From Companilactobacillus tucceti DSM 20183 (lineage in GTDB: Bacteria > Bacillota > Bacilli > Lactobacillales > Lactobacillaceae), in NCBI RefSeq assembly GCF_001434665.1, contig NZ_AZDG01000001.1, positions 62,001 through 126,000 of the forward strand: a DNA stretch of 64,000 nucleotides, in the 5' to 3' direction. The notes beneath the pieces are model-generated. The model was given only the letters and a program-made list of their open reading frames with translations, ran no database searches and was not told where the DNA came from. Positions 26,972-36,844 of the stretch are shown piece after piece. How positions within the stretch are numbered: position 1 is the first letter of the stretch; each line of letters begins with the position of its first letter. Made by a program: the position numbers and the translations under genes.

Positions 26972-27001
26972 TTGCTATGATAAAATTTTTATGGTTATGA
27001 T
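26972..27001 (+). promoter_or_regulatory. Promoter of the Asp23-family/fakA operon
   Basis: -35 TTGCTA (26972-26977) and -10 TATGAT (26996-27001) separated by 18 bp, 35 bases before the ATG at 27037. Confidence 0.6.
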
Positions 27002-27036
27002 AGGATAGATAAGGTCCAAAGATAGGAGGATCCAGA

Positions 27037-27405
27037 ATGGCAGTTACAATTAAGACAAAACATGGCGAGATCGTCGTGTCTACCAATACTGTTTCTACAA
27101 TTGTTGGTGGAGCTGCATCAGACATATACGGTATTGTAGGTATGGCTAGCAAGAATCAATTGCGAGATGGAGTTAATACAATTTTAAACCGTGAGGATTT
27201 TTCTCGTGGTGTAGTTGTTGATCAAAAAGACGGTAAACTTGCCGTTGATGTATATATCATAGTAGGATATGGGATTAAAATATCTGAAGTTGCTAAAAAT
27301 TTAAAAGCGAAAGTTAAATATAACCTAGAGACAATGCTCGGAACACCAGCCGGCACTGTTAATGTGTATGTTCAAGGAATTAAAGTTTTGGACGACATTA
27401 AATAG
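27037..27405 (+). CDS. yloU: Asp23/Gls24 family protein (YloU-like)
   Basis: A 122-residue single-domain Asp23 protein with the segment VVSTNTVSTIVGGAASDIYGIVGMAS near the start and DVYIIVGYGIKISEVAKNLKAKV, then NVYVQGIKVL. It is paired with the DAK2-domain gene, the conserved yloU-yloV arrangement. AGGAGGATCCAGA precedes the ATG. It is a paralogue of the gene at 8917-9339 but of the other (YloU) subgroup. Confidence 0.92.
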   Translation: MAVTIKTKHGEIVVSTNTVSTIVGGAASDIYGIVGMASKNQLRDGVNTILNREDFSRGVVVDQKDGKLAVDVYIIVGYGIKISEVAKNLKAKVKYNLETMLGTPAGTVNVYVQGIKVLDDIK

Positions 27406-27432
27406 GTATTAAGCTGGTTGGAGGGAATTTTT

Positions 27433-29109
27433 TTGAGCAAAGAACTTATTACCAAAAATGAATTTTCTGATATGGTGCGTGTCGCATCACATCGTCTAGA
27501 AAAAAATGCTAAATTTGTTAATTCACTGAATGTTTTTCCAGTTCCAGATGGGGACACAGGAACAAACATGAGTCTTACTATTCAAAGTGGATTTAAGGCA
27601 GTAAATGAATCTGAGAGTACTCACGTAGGAACATTAGGTAAGGCTTTAGCAAAAGGTCTTTTAATGGGTGCTAGAGGTAATTCAGGTGTTATAACATCTC
27701 AATTATTTAGAGGCTTTTCTAAGAGCATCGAGAAAAAGGAATCTTTAAATGCTAATGATTTAGCAACAGCCTTTGATGATGGTGTAAAAACAGCATATAA
27801 AGCTGTTATGAAACCTGTAGAGGGAACTATTCTTACAGTTGCAAGATTTGGTGCTGAAGCCGGAATGAAGAAGGCTAAAGAAACTAAAGACACATCAGAA
27901 GTTATGTCTGCGGTTGTAAAGGGCGCAAAGATCGGATTAGAAAAGACACCATCATTATTGCCAGTTTTAAAAGAAGTTGGCGTTGTTGATTCAGGTGGTC
28001 AAGGATTAGTATTTATCTATGAAGGTTTTCTTGAAGGTTTATCAGGGGAAGCTGCTAGTGATGAAGCATATACTCCTGATGAAGCTGAAATGGATGAAAT
28101 GATCAATGCTACTCATCATCAAGAATCAGTCCAAAGTCAATTTAATACAGATTCTATTGAAAATGGTTATTGTACTGAAATGATGGTTGAACTAGGTCAA
28201 GATCCCACATCAAATGAAAAATTCGATTATGAGAAGTTTCGTCAATACTTAAGTGAAATTGGTGATTCTCTATTAGTCGTTTCTGATGATGAAGTGGTCA
28301 AGGTCCACGTTCATACTAACTACCCATATAAAGTTTGGGAAGCTGGTAGAAAGTTTGGTGCTTTAACTAAAATCAAAATAGATAACATGCGTATTCAACA
28401 TGAGACTATTATTGATGATGACGAAATTGCCACTCCGGTAAGCAATCAACCGATTGATTATGCAGTTATTGCTGTGTCATCAGGTGATGGATTGTCTACC
28501 TTATTTGAGAGCCTTGGTGTTACTCATGTTATTAGTGGTGGACAGACAATGAATCCGTCAACTAATGATATTGTTGATGCTATAAATGCTTCAAATGCCA
28601 AACGTGCGATAATCTTACCTAATAACGGTAATATAATTATGGCCGCTAAGCAGGCAGCAGAATTGGTTAAAATTCCAGTGGCAATCGTAGCATCTAAGAC
28701 AATTTCTCAAGGTATGACAGCAATGTTGTCATTTAACCCTGAAGCAAAACTAGATGAAAATAAAGAAAATATGGAAGATTCACTTGATACCGTTAAGAGT
28801 GGACAAATTACTAAGGCAATTCGTGATACTGAGATCGATGGCCTTAAAATCACTAAGGGTCATTACATGGGAATCGTTGATGGTAAGATCTTAGTGGATT
28901 CTGAAGACATTATTTCAGGCGCAGAAAAAACCTTAGATAAAATGATTGATGAAGATAGTGAAGTTATAACTATTTTGATTGGTCAAGATGGTAATGAATC
29001 AGATGCTCAAAAACTTGTTGACTATCTTGATGATAAATATGCAGATTTAGAGACAGAAATTCATCAAGGTGATCAACCAGTTTATCCATACTTAATCGCT
29101 GTAGAATAA
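27433..29109 (+). CDS. fakA: DAK2-domain fatty acid kinase-type protein (YloV/FakA)
   Basis: FakA is the ATP-binding subunit of fatty acid kinase; it phosphorylates fatty acids held by a DegV-type FakB partner, feeding phospholipid synthesis via PlsX/PlsY. The N-terminal DhaL-like domain shows FPVPDGDTGTNMS (motif at residues 39-46), LMGARGNSGVI, and later VVDSGGQGLVF. A middle domain and a C-terminal DegV-like part complete 559 codons. The TTG at 27433 is chosen because GGAGGG lies seven bases before it. No fakB gene is in the window. plsX lies 2.1 kb downstream. Confidence 0.9.
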   Translation: MSKELITKNEFSDMVRVASHRLEKNAKFVNSLNVFPVPDGDTGTNMSLTIQSGFKAVNESESTHVGTLGKALAKGLLMGARGNSGVITSQLFRGFSKSIEKKESLNANDLATAFDDGVKTAYKAVMKPVEGTILTVARFGAEAGMKKAKETKDTSEVMSAVVKGAKIGLEKTPSLLPVLKEVGVVDSGGQGLVFIYEGFLEGLSGEAASDEAYTPDEAEMDEMINATHHQESVQSQFNTDSIENGYCTEMMVELGQDPTSNEKFDYEKFRQYLSEIGDSLLVVSDDEVVKVHVHTNYPYKVWEAGRKFGALTKIKIDNMRIQHETIIDDDEIATPVSNQPIDYAVIAVSSGDGLSTLFESLGVTHVISGGQTMNPSTNDIVDAINASNAKRAIILPNNGNIIMAAKQAAELVKIPVAIVASKTISQGMTAMLSFNPEAKLDENKENMEDSLDTVKSGQITKAIRDTEIDGLKITKGHYMGIVDGKILVDSEDIISGAEKTLDKMIDEDSEVITILIGQDGNESDAQKLVDYLDDKYADLETEIHQGDQPVYPYLIAVE

Positions 29110-29117
29110 CTAATACA

Positions 29118-29158
29118 AAGTTTGGGACTTTTTTGTTCCAAACTTGTTTTATTTAGGA
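29118..29158 (+). terminator. Terminator or attenuator before recG
   Basis: AAGTTTGGGAC (29118-29128) pairs with GTTCCAAACTT (29135-29145), with one G-T pair, followed by GTTTTATTT. recG begins 20 bases later, with no separate promoter seen, so partial read-through is expected. Confidence 0.65.
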
Positions 29159-29164
29159 GGGAAA

Positions 29165-31201
29165 ATGGATTTAAGGAAAGTTTCAGTATCGACTTTGCCA
29201 GGAGTTGGGGCAAAACGACTAGAAGCAATCGAGTCGTTGGGTATTAAAAATATTTATGACTTATTATTTTATTTTCCCTTTCGATATGAAGATATGGAAG
29301 TAAAGTCACTTAATGACGCTGTTGATCAAGAAAAGATTTTATTGAAGGGTATAGTTGCCAGTGATCCTGTTGTAGCTAGATTCGGATATAAAAAGAATCG
29401 CTTAAATGTCAGAATAATGGTCGAAAATGAATCGATCATGGTGACTTTTTTTAATCAGCCTTGGTTAAAGGATAAATTTATAACTGGTAATGAAGTGGCT
29501 GTTTATGGTAAATGGAATGAAAATAGACGTGCAATTACGGGTATGAAAGTCATTGGTGATGGTCACGCTGAAGATTCAATCGATTCGGTTTATTCAGTAA
29601 ATAAGAATATTCATCAAAAAACATTGATCAATTTGATCAAAATAGCATTTGAAAAATATTCTGACCAAATCAATACGGTAATACCTGATAATTTAATTGA
29701 AAAATATCATCTAATGAATGACCATGATATGGTTGAAGGAATGCATTTTCCAAAATCAGATGAACAAAATGAAGAAGCTAGACGAAGTGCCAAATTTAGA
29801 GAGTTCTTTTTATTTGAATGTGGTATTCAAAATATGAAATATCGTGATAAAGAGCAAAATGTTGGTTTACTTGAAAAGTATGACGAAAAATACATAAAAC
29901 AATTCATTGATTCTTTACCTTTTGAATTAACTAGTGCTCAAGCAAAAGTTACTAATGAAATTCTAGAAGATATGAACTCCAATCATCATATGAATCGACT
30001 TCTTCAAGGGGATGTTGGATCTGGAAAAACAATCGTCGCCGTTATTGCGATGTTAGCTTCAGTTACAGCCGGATATCAAGCTGCTATTATGGCACCAACT
30101 GAAATTCTTGCTCAGCAACATTTTGAAAAAATCGGTAAGTTATTATCACCATTGAAAATTAGAACAAGTATTTTAACTGGTTCACAAACTAAAAAAGAGC
30201 ATGACGCAATAGCTGAAAATGTACGTGAAGGTAAAACTAATATAATTGTTGGTACCCATGCTTTGATCCAAGATAGTGTCCAATTTAAAGATTTAGGGTT
30301 GATCGTCATTGATGAGCAACACAGATTTGGTGTTAATCAACGTAAAAATTTACGTGAAAAAGGAACTAATCCCGATGTTTTAGCAATGACTGCAACGCCA
30401 ATTCCTAGAACACTTGCAATCACTACTTACGGAGATATGGATGTTTCAAGAATTGATGAATTACCAGCTGGTAGGAAAAAAATCGAGACTTATTGGATAA
30501 GAAGTACCAAAATTGAGCAGATGTATCGTTTTGTTACTAAAGAATTAGCAGATAAAGCTCAAGTTTATGTGGTAACACCGTTAATTTCGGAGTCTGAAAA
30601 AATAGATTTGAAAAATGCTGAGCTTATTTTTGATAAATTTAATGAATTATTTGCTCCAAAGTATAAGATAGGTCTTTTGCATGGTCAGATGTCAAATGAT
30701 GAAAAAGAAGATGTCATGAATCAATTTAGTCATCAAAAAATTGACGTACTAGTTTCGACGACTGTAATTGAAGTAGGAGTGGATGTTCCTAATGCTTCTG
30801 TAATGGTCATATATGATGCAAACCGCTTTGGACTTTCTCAACTGCATCAATTAAGAGGTCGAGTTGGTCGAGGTGAGAAGCAGTCGTATTGTATCTTGAT
30901 AGCTGATCCTAAAAACGAAACAGCTTTAGAAAGAATGAAGATTTTGACATCTACAAATGATGGCTTTGTTTTGGCTGAGGAAGATTTAAAGATGCGTGGA
31001 GCGGGGGATGTTTTAGGTAATCGCCAGTCGGGGTTACCAGAATTCAAAGTCGGTGACCCGGTAGCTGATATTAATATCTTAGAAGTGGCACAAATTGAAG
31101 CTGAAGAGATTTTTAAGAATGAAGCTATAGCTAAACCGGAAAATAAAGTGTTAAAATCTTTCTTGAGTGATGAATTTGAACAGTTAAATAATTTTGATTA
31201 G
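29165..31201 (+). CDS. recG: ATP-dependent DNA helicase RecG
   Basis: RecG remodels stalled forks and branched DNA. The 678-residue protein begins with the wedge/OB domain (LPGVGAKRLEAIESLGI, DLLFYFPFRYED), followed by helicase motifs: QGDVGSGKTIVAV (Walker A), MAPTEILAQQH, the DEQH box VIDEQHRFGVNQR, TATPIPRTLA, TTVIEVGVDVPNA and QLRGRVGRG. The ATG at 29165 has AGGAGGGAAA directly upstream. The operon continues into plsX. Confidence 0.96.
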   Translation: MDLRKVSVSTLPGVGAKRLEAIESLGIKNIYDLLFYFPFRYEDMEVKSLNDAVDQEKILLKGIVASDPVVARFGYKKNRLNVRIMVENESIMVTFFNQPWLKDKFITGNEVAVYGKWNENRRAITGMKVIGDGHAEDSIDSVYSVNKNIHQKTLINLIKIAFEKYSDQINTVIPDNLIEKYHLMNDHDMVEGMHFPKSDEQNEEARRSAKFREFFLFECGIQNMKYRDKEQNVGLLEKYDEKYIKQFIDSLPFELTSAQAKVTNEILEDMNSNHHMNRLLQGDVGSGKTIVAVIAMLASVTAGYQAAIMAPTEILAQQHFEKIGKLLSPLKIRTSILTGSQTKKEHDAIAENVREGKTNIIVGTHALIQDSVQFKDLGLIVIDEQHRFGVNQRKNLREKGTNPDVLAMTATPIPRTLAITTYGDMDVSRIDELPAGRKKIETYWIRSTKIEQMYRFVTKELADKAQVYVVTPLISESEKIDLKNAELIFDKFNELFAPKYKIGLLHGQMSNDEKEDVMNQFSHQKIDVLVSTTVIEVGVDVPNASVMVIYDANRFGLSQLHQLRGRVGRGEKQSYCILIADPKNETALERMKILTSTNDGFVLAEEDLKMRGAGDVLGNRQSGLPEFKVGDPVADINILEVAQIEAEEIFKNEAIAKPENKVLKSFLSDEFEQLNNFD

Positions 31202-31213
31202 TGAGGAAATATG

Positions 31214-32218
31214 ATGAAAATTGCTGTAGATGCAATGGGTGGAGATAATGCACCCCAGGTTATTGTCGAAGGAATTGAAAAAGCACGTGATGAGTGGACA
31301 GATTTAGAATTTGTTCTCTATGGTGATGAAACAAAAATAAAAGAGTATTTAAAAGACGATAAAAGAATTAAAATTGTTAATACTGATGAAGAAATTCTAG
31401 GTACAGATGAACCAGTAAAGGCCATTCGTTCAAAGAAAAATTCTTCAATGGTTTTAGCTGCTAAATCTGTTAAAAATAAAGAAGCAGATGCAATGTTGTC
31501 TTTGGGTAATACTGGTGCGTTATTAGCCGCTGGTATTTTCATTGTCGGACGTATAAAACAGGTTTCTCGTCCAGCTTTGATGCCAACGCTGCCAGTTACT
31601 AACTCCTCTCTAGGAGTTAATGTCTTAGACGTCGGTGCGAATGCTGAAGCTAAGGCCACTTATTTGCAACAATGGGCCATTATGGGTTCAATTTATGCTC
31701 ATGACATTAAACAAATTGAAGAACCAAGAGTTGCTTTATTAAATAATGGTACTGAATCAGACAAGGGTGATCCACTTCATAAAGAAGCTTATGACTTGCT
31801 TAAAAATACTGAAGGAATCAATTTTATTGGAAATGTTGAATCAAATGATATATTAGCAGGAGTAGCAGATGTTATTGTTACAGATGGGTTTACTGGAAAT
31901 GCTGCTTTAAAGGCTACTGAAGGGACTGCCACTATTCTTTTGAGTCAGTTGAAGAATGCATTACTTAACAATGGATTCTTTACTAAAATGGGCGCCGCTA
32001 TTGTTGCACCTTCATTGAAATCATTAAAGGATATGTTTGATACTTCTAAAGCAGGTGGAGCTGTTCTGTTAGGATTGAAATCACCTGTTGTAAAAGCCCA
32101 TGGTGCGGCTGATGCTAAGACTGTTTTCTATACAGTAAAACAAATTTATGGTATGTTGCTTAACGACACAATTAATAAATCAAATAAGTACTTTGAACAA
32201 ATGGAAGAAAAAAAATAA
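31214..32218 (+). CDS. plsX: Phosphate acyltransferase PlsX
   Basis: PlsX makes acyl-phosphate from acyl-ACP for PlsY, starting phosphatidic acid synthesis. The family N-terminus MKIAVDAMGGDNAPQ is intact, and the segments MLSLGNTGALLAAGIF, LDVGANAEAK and VTDGFTGNAALKATEG are typical. Two ATGs lie in tandem (31211 and 31214); the second has better spacing to GAGG at 31203-31206. It is co-located with acpP, its substrate carrier. Confidence 0.95.
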   Translation: MKIAVDAMGGDNAPQVIVEGIEKARDEWTDLEFVLYGDETKIKEYLKDDKRIKIVNTDEEILGTDEPVKAIRSKKNSSMVLAAKSVKNKEADAMLSLGNTGALLAAGIFIVGRIKQVSRPALMPTLPVTNSSLGVNVLDVGANAEAKATYLQQWAIMGSIYAHDIKQIEEPRVALLNNGTESDKGDPLHKEAYDLLKNTEGINFIGNVESNDILAGVADVIVTDGFTGNAALKATEGTATILLSQLKNALLNNGFFTKMGAAIVAPSLKSLKDMFDTSKAGGAVLLGLKSPVVKAHGAADAKTVFYTVKQIYGMLLNDTINKSNKYFEQMEEKK

Positions 32219-32255
32219 TTTAAACCAACTTGGTGAAAACAGGAGAGTTATTTAA

Positions 32256-32498
32256 ATGTCAGAACAAGATATTTTTGAAAAAATTAAAGCTATGATTGTC
32301 GATAAATTTGAGGTTGATTCAGATACAGTAAAAAATGAGACATCTTTTGTAGATGATTTAGATGCCGACTCAATTGACTTAGTTGAATTTGTACTAGAAC
32401 TTGAAGAAGAATTTGGCCAAGAGATTCCTGATGAAGATGCAGAAAAAATTACAACAGTAGGACAAGCTGTTAGTTATATTAAAGATCATCAAAAATAA
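32256..32498 (+). CDS. acpP: Acyl carrier protein
   Basis: The 80-residue acidic helical protein carries the 4'-phosphopantetheine attachment motif DADSIDLVEFV with Ser39. It supplies acyl-ACP to PlsX. GGAGAG precedes the ATG. The stop codon is inside the left arm of a terminator. Confidence 0.96.
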   Translation: MSEQDIFEKIKAMIVDKFEVDSDTVKNETSFVDDLDADSIDLVEFVLELEEEFGQEIPDEDAEKITTVGQAVSYIKDHQK

Positions 32499-32520
32499 GG
32501 CCAATAGGTCTTATTTTTTT
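32492..32520 (+). terminator. Terminator after acpP
   Basis: AAAATAAGGCC (32492-32502) pairs with GGTCTTATTTT (32507-32517), with one G-T pair, followed by TTT. The hairpin starts within the last codons of acpP. Confidence 0.8.
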
Positions 32521-32552
32521 GGTTTAATAAATATTTAAGCCAAAAAATTTAG

Positions 32553-32558
32553 TATAAT
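32553..32558 (+). promoter_or_regulatory. Likely -10 element of the rnc-smc-ftsY operon
   Basis: A perfect TATAAT lies 26 bases before the rnc ATG, after the acpP terminator. No good -35 is found at 16-18 bp upstream, so the promoter call is weak. Confidence 0.4.
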
Positions 32559-32583
32559 TAATATTATCGGAAAGGGGCATATC

Positions 32584-33273
32584 ATGTTAGATCCGAAATT
32601 TTTGAGTTACTTAAGTGAAAACTATGGAATAACTTTCAATGATAAAAAATTGGTGGAACGTGCGATGACACATTCCTCATTTGACAATGAACATAAAGAA
32701 TTAGGTATTGGTGATTATGAACGTTTGGAATTTTTAGGAGATGCTGTTTTGGAAATAAATATTTCAAAGTACCTTTTTGAAAAATTTCCACAATTACCTG
32801 AAGGAAAGCTGACAAGATTACGTTCAGATATTGTAAGAACAGATAGTTTTGCCAGATTTGCTAAAGAAATTCAAATAGATAAATATTTATTAATTGGTAA
32901 AGGTGAAGAAAAACAAGGAGCACGTCAAAGACATACTCTGCTTGAGGATATTTTTGAAGCATTCAATGGGGCACTTTACTTGGATCAAGGAAACGAAACA
33001 GTAGACAAGTTCTTACAACGCGTTGTCTATCCTCATATTGATTCAGGGGAATTTTCAGAAGATACTGATTTCAAGACTCATATTCAAGAAAGACTTCAAC
33101 AATCAGGTGAAGTTGAAATTGATTATGAGGTTATTGACGAAGAAGGACCCGATCATGATAAAAAATTTGAAGTTGAACTATTAGTAAATGGAAAGTTCTT
33201 ATCTAAAGGCTTTGGTTACAGCAAGAAACATGCAGAACAAATGGCCGCTAAGAAAGCGTTAGAAGAATTATAG
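32584..33273 (+). CDS. rnc: Ribonuclease III
   Basis: RNase III cleaves double-stranded RNA, including rRNA precursors. The signature ERLEFLGDAVLEINIS is at residues 46-61, a second acidic motif is LLEDIFEAFNGALYLD, and the C-terminal dsRNA-binding domain spans about 155-229 (DFKTHIQERLQQ to KHAEQMAAKKALEEL). GGAAAGGGG precedes the ATG. smc follows 13 bases after the stop. Confidence 0.96.
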   Translation: MLDPKFLSYLSENYGITFNDKKLVERAMTHSSFDNEHKELGIGDYERLEFLGDAVLEINISKYLFEKFPQLPEGKLTRLRSDIVRTDSFARFAKEIQIDKYLLIGKGEEKQGARQRHTLLEDIFEAFNGALYLDQGNETVDKFLQRVVYPHIDSGEFSEDTDFKTHIQERLQQSGEVEIDYEVIDEEGPDHDKKFEVELLVNGKFLSKGFGYSKKHAEQMAAKKALEEL

Positions 33274-33286
33274 GAGTTTGTATTTT

Positions 33287-36200
33287 ATGCCATTAAAATC
33301 ATTAACAATAAATGGATTCAAATCTTTTGCTGATAAAACAAAGATTGATTTTACAAGTGGAATTACTGGTATCGTTGGACCAAACGGTAGTGGTAAATCA
33401 AATATAACAGAAGCAATTCGTTGGGTTATGGGCGAGCAGTCAGCAAAAAGTTTACGTGGTGACAAAATGGCTGATATTATTTTTGCTGGTAGTGATACTC
33501 GTTCACAAATGAATCATGCAGAAGTTGTTTTAGAGTTTGATAATTCTAAAAAGGAATTAAAAACAGATCAAGAAAATATTTCAATTAAGAGAAAATTATA
33601 TCGTAATGGTGATACTGAATTTTCAATTAATAATAAAGAATGTCGTTTAAAAGATATAACTGAATTATTTATGGATTCAGGTATGGGAAAGCAATCCTTT
33701 TCAATAATTTCACAAGGTAGAGTTGAAGAAATATTTAACAGTAAACCTATACAAAGACGATCAATTATTGAAGAATCAGCAGGAATTGCTTTATTTAAGC
33801 AGAAAAAAATACAAGCTGAGAATAAATTGTCTGAAACTACAGATAATTTGCATAGAGTATCAGACATTGTTTCAGAGCTTGCTAAACAGGTTGAACCTTT
33901 AAAAGAACAAGCTAGTATAGCTAAAGATTATCAACTACAAAAAGGACAATATGATGCCATTTATCAGCAATTGTTAACTCTTGAAATAAAAGACGCTTCT
34001 GCAATTAAACGTAAGACTAACAATGAGTTACGTGAAGTTAAGCTAAGCTTAAAAGAGATCGAGAAAAAAGTTAAAGAATCGACTGCCAGTTTAAATGAAA
34101 ATAGTAATAAAATAAGTAATTTCGCTAAAGAAATTGACTCTAAACAAAATGAATTGGTGGAAAAAACTAGGTCATTAGAGATTTTGAATGGTCAAATTGC
34201 CGTTTCAGATGAGCGAAATGGGTTCAATTCTAGCAATCAAAAATCATTAAATGATCGATTGGAAAGACTTTTATCTGATAAAAAAGTTATTAATCAAAAA
34301 CTATCTGAATCCAAGAAAAAATTAGATGATTATCAAAATAGTATTAGTGATTATCAAAATAAACTAAAAGAAATACAACATCTTAAAGAACAGACCCCAG
34401 AAGATCTTCAAAATGAAATAAACAAATTAAGAGACCAATATGTTAATACGCTACAAGAACAAGTTTCAAATAATAATGAACAAAAATTCAGTCAAAGACA
34501 ATTAGATAGAATATCTCAACAAGAACAAGAACAAAATAAGAGTACCGACACGGTTTCTATAAAAATTGCTGATTTGAAACAAAACATAGTGGAAGTTAAT
34601 ACATCTATCAATAAGCTTGTAGAGGAAAACCAAGGTTTAATTAAAAAGAGCCAACATATTGCCTCTGATATTGAGGATGTTACTACACAAGGTCAAAGTG
34701 AAAACCAAGCTTATCTTAAGGAATTAGAGAGTCTTCAAGAAATAAAAGCCAGAAAAACAGTTCTTGAAAATATGGAACAAGAACATGCTGGATTTTATGA
34801 GGGAACTAAAAATGTCTTAAATAATCAGCAATCATTGAATGGGATTGTTGGTGCCGTTGCCGAATTGATTACTGTTCCTAAGAAATATCAATTTGCAATT
34901 GAAACAGTAGTTAGTAATCAACTTCAATCCATTGTAACTATCGATGAATCATCTGCAAAAATGGCAATTTCGTTTTTGCGTCAAAAAAATGCTGGTCGAG
35001 CTACATTTTTGCCAAAAAATATTATTCAACCTAGAAATATTTATTCAACGGATCTAAATTCAGCACACAATATTGTTGGTTTTATTGATGTTGCTAGTAA
35101 TTTGGTTGAATTTGATTCAGATGTTGAAAATATAGTTAAAAATATTTTGGGTAATTTATTAATTGCTACTGATATCGATGCTGCAACTAAAGTGTCAGCA
35201 GCTGTAAATCGTAAATATCGGGTAGTGACTCTTGATGGAAATGTTGTCAATGCTGGAGGATCTTTGACCGGTGGACAAAGGCGACGTGTTAATTCGAGTC
35301 TTCTAAGTAGAAAAGAAGACCTGAAAGAATTAGTCGCAAGTTTGTCTAAGAAAGAAGCTACATTAGATCAAAAACAAAAATCCGTTGAGGAATTGCGTAA
35401 AAAGTTGATCGACTTGCGTCAAGAAAAGTCCAGTGTTGATAAAGAATTAGATGAATTTAACAAAAATAAAAGTGAATTGAGCAATACCTTATTAACTCAA
35501 CAAAATGAATTAAAACATTTTGAAAGTCAGCAGTCTGCTTATACGTATAATCAAACTAAGACTCAAAATGAGAAGAAAGAATTATCTGACAATTTAGAGA
35601 AGCAATTGCAAATTGCTGATGATTTAGCTAATAAATTAACTGCGGTCCAAGAAAAGATTGATAATAAGCAGAAAACCTTGAAAGATTTTGATTCAAAAAT
35701 AGCTTCAACAAATGAGAGAATTCAAAAATATCAGACAGATTTAGCTGTTGTGAAAAGTAATTTTTCAAATGAAAATTCTCAATATAATCGTTTATTAGAA
35801 GAAATAAGTTCTAATGATGAACAAGTAAAAGAATTACGAATAAGATTAGATCAGTTAAATAGCGAGAAAAGTAATTTGGATCTTAGTAATTCAGAGATCA
35901 AAGAAAAAATTAAAAATCTTGATGTTGAAATAGCTGAAATAAAAGATGTATTAAATAAATTGCAAGAGAATCGTTCAGATGAAGAATCAAAAGCCAAAGA
36001 TTTAAATGAGTTGGCGCAACGTAATTTCGACTTACAAAAGTCAGCATCTGATCAACAAGAAAGCTTGGCTATTCAAGTTACTAAATTAACTAATAAAATT
36101 GATAGTCGTTTGGACATTTTAGCAAATGATTATCAATTAACTTATGAAGCTGCAATGGTCAATTTGAAAAAGCAGGATGCAGATCCTGACGATTTAAAGA

Positions 36201-36841
36201 AAAAAGCTAATCTATTGAAAATGGGAATTGATGAGTTAGGTCCAGTGAATTTGTCAGCCATTACCGAATACGACAAGGTAAAAGATAGATATGAATTTTT
36301 AACTCAACAACAAGATGATTTGATCACTGCTAGAAAGCAATTACTTGATACGATGTCTGATATGAATAATGAAGTAATGACTCGCTTTAAAAAGACATTT
36401 GATAATGTTGCCGCAGCTTTTGAAACTATCTTTCCAGAGATGTTTTCTGGAGGTAGAGCAAAGTTAGTTCTAACTGATCCGGGTAATCTTTTAGAAACAG
36501 GTATTGAAATTATCGCTCAACCACCGGGGAAGAAATTCCAAAGATTAAGTCTTTTGTCCGGAGGAGAAAAAGCTTTAACAGCAATAACTTTACTGTTTGC
36601 AATAATTAAAGTGAATCCAGTACCATTTTGTATCTTGGATGAAGTCGAGGCTTCACTTGATGATGCTAATGTTTATCGATTTGCAAATTACTTGAATAAA
36701 TATGATGATAATACAGAGTTTATCGTTATTACTCATCGTAAGGGTACAATGATGAATGTAAACCGACTTTATGGTGTTACTATGGAAGAATCCGGTGTTT
36801 CGAAGATGCTATCAGTTAAAGTAGAAAAACAAGGAGATTAA
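33287..36841 (+). CDS. smc: Chromosome segregation protein SMC
   Basis: SMC with ScpA/ScpB condenses and segregates the chromosome. Walker A GPNGSGKS is at residues 31-38. Long coiled coils flank a hinge (roughly residues 500-680, containing IVGAVAELI and GGSLTGGQRRR). The C-terminal head holds the signature LLSGGEKALTAITLLFA and Walker B FCILDEVEASLDDANV. The total of 1184 residues is normal. The ATG at 33287 is chosen over the TTG at 33278 on spacing from AGGAG (33272-33276). The operon continues to ftsY. Confidence 0.97.
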   Translation: MPLKSLTINGFKSFADKTKIDFTSGITGIVGPNGSGKSNITEAIRWVMGEQSAKSLRGDKMADIIFAGSDTRSQMNHAEVVLEFDNSKKELKTDQENISIKRKLYRNGDTEFSINNKECRLKDITELFMDSGMGKQSFSIISQGRVEEIFNSKPIQRRSIIEESAGIALFKQKKIQAENKLSETTDNLHRVSDIVSELAKQVEPLKEQASIAKDYQLQKGQYDAIYQQLLTLEIKDASAIKRKTNNELREVKLSLKEIEKKVKESTASLNENSNKISNFAKEIDSKQNELVEKTRSLEILNGQIAVSDERNGFNSSNQKSLNDRLERLLSDKKVINQKLSESKKKLDDYQNSISDYQNKLKEIQHLKEQTPEDLQNEINKLRDQYVNTLQEQVSNNNEQKFSQRQLDRISQQEQEQNKSTDTVSIKIADLKQNIVEVNTSINKLVEENQGLIKKSQHIASDIEDVTTQGQSENQAYLKELESLQEIKARKTVLENMEQEHAGFYEGTKNVLNNQQSLNGIVGAVAELITVPKKYQFAIETVVSNQLQSIVTIDESSAKMAISFLRQKNAGRATFLPKNIIQPRNIYSTDLNSAHNIVGFIDVASNLVEFDSDVENIVKNILGNLLIATDIDAATKVSAAVNRKYRVVTLDGNVVNAGGSLTGGQRRRVNSSLLSRKEDLKELVASLSKKEATLDQKQKSVEELRKKLIDLRQEKSSVDKELDEFNKNKSELSNTLLTQQNELKHFESQQSAYTYNQTKTQNEKKELSDNLEKQLQIADDLANKLTAVQEKIDNKQKTLKDFDSKIASTNERIQKYQTDLAVVKSNFSNENSQYNRLLEEISSNDEQVKELRIRLDQLNSEKSNLDLSNSEIKEKIKNLDVEIAEIKDVLNKLQENRSDEESKAKDLNELAQRNFDLQKSASDQQESLAIQVTKLTNKIDSRLDILANDYQLTYEAAMVNLKKQDADPDDLKKKANLLKMGIDELGPVNLSAITEYDKVKDRYEFLTQQQDDLITARKQLLDTMSDMNNEVMTRFKKTFDNVAAAFETIFPEMFSGGRAKLVLTDPGNLLETGIEIIAQPPGKKFQRLSLLSGGEKALTAITLLFAIIKVNPVPFCILDEVEASLDDANVYRFANYLNKYDDNTEFIVITHRKGTMMNVNRLYGVTMEESGVSKMLSVKVEKQGD

Positions 36842-36844
36842 TAT

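Noticed and set aside
33287-36841. Repetitive Lys/Glu/Gln-rich coding sequence in smc as a possible repeat array
   Set aside because: It is coiled-coil sequence of SMC without regular unit length; no CRISPR-like spacing.
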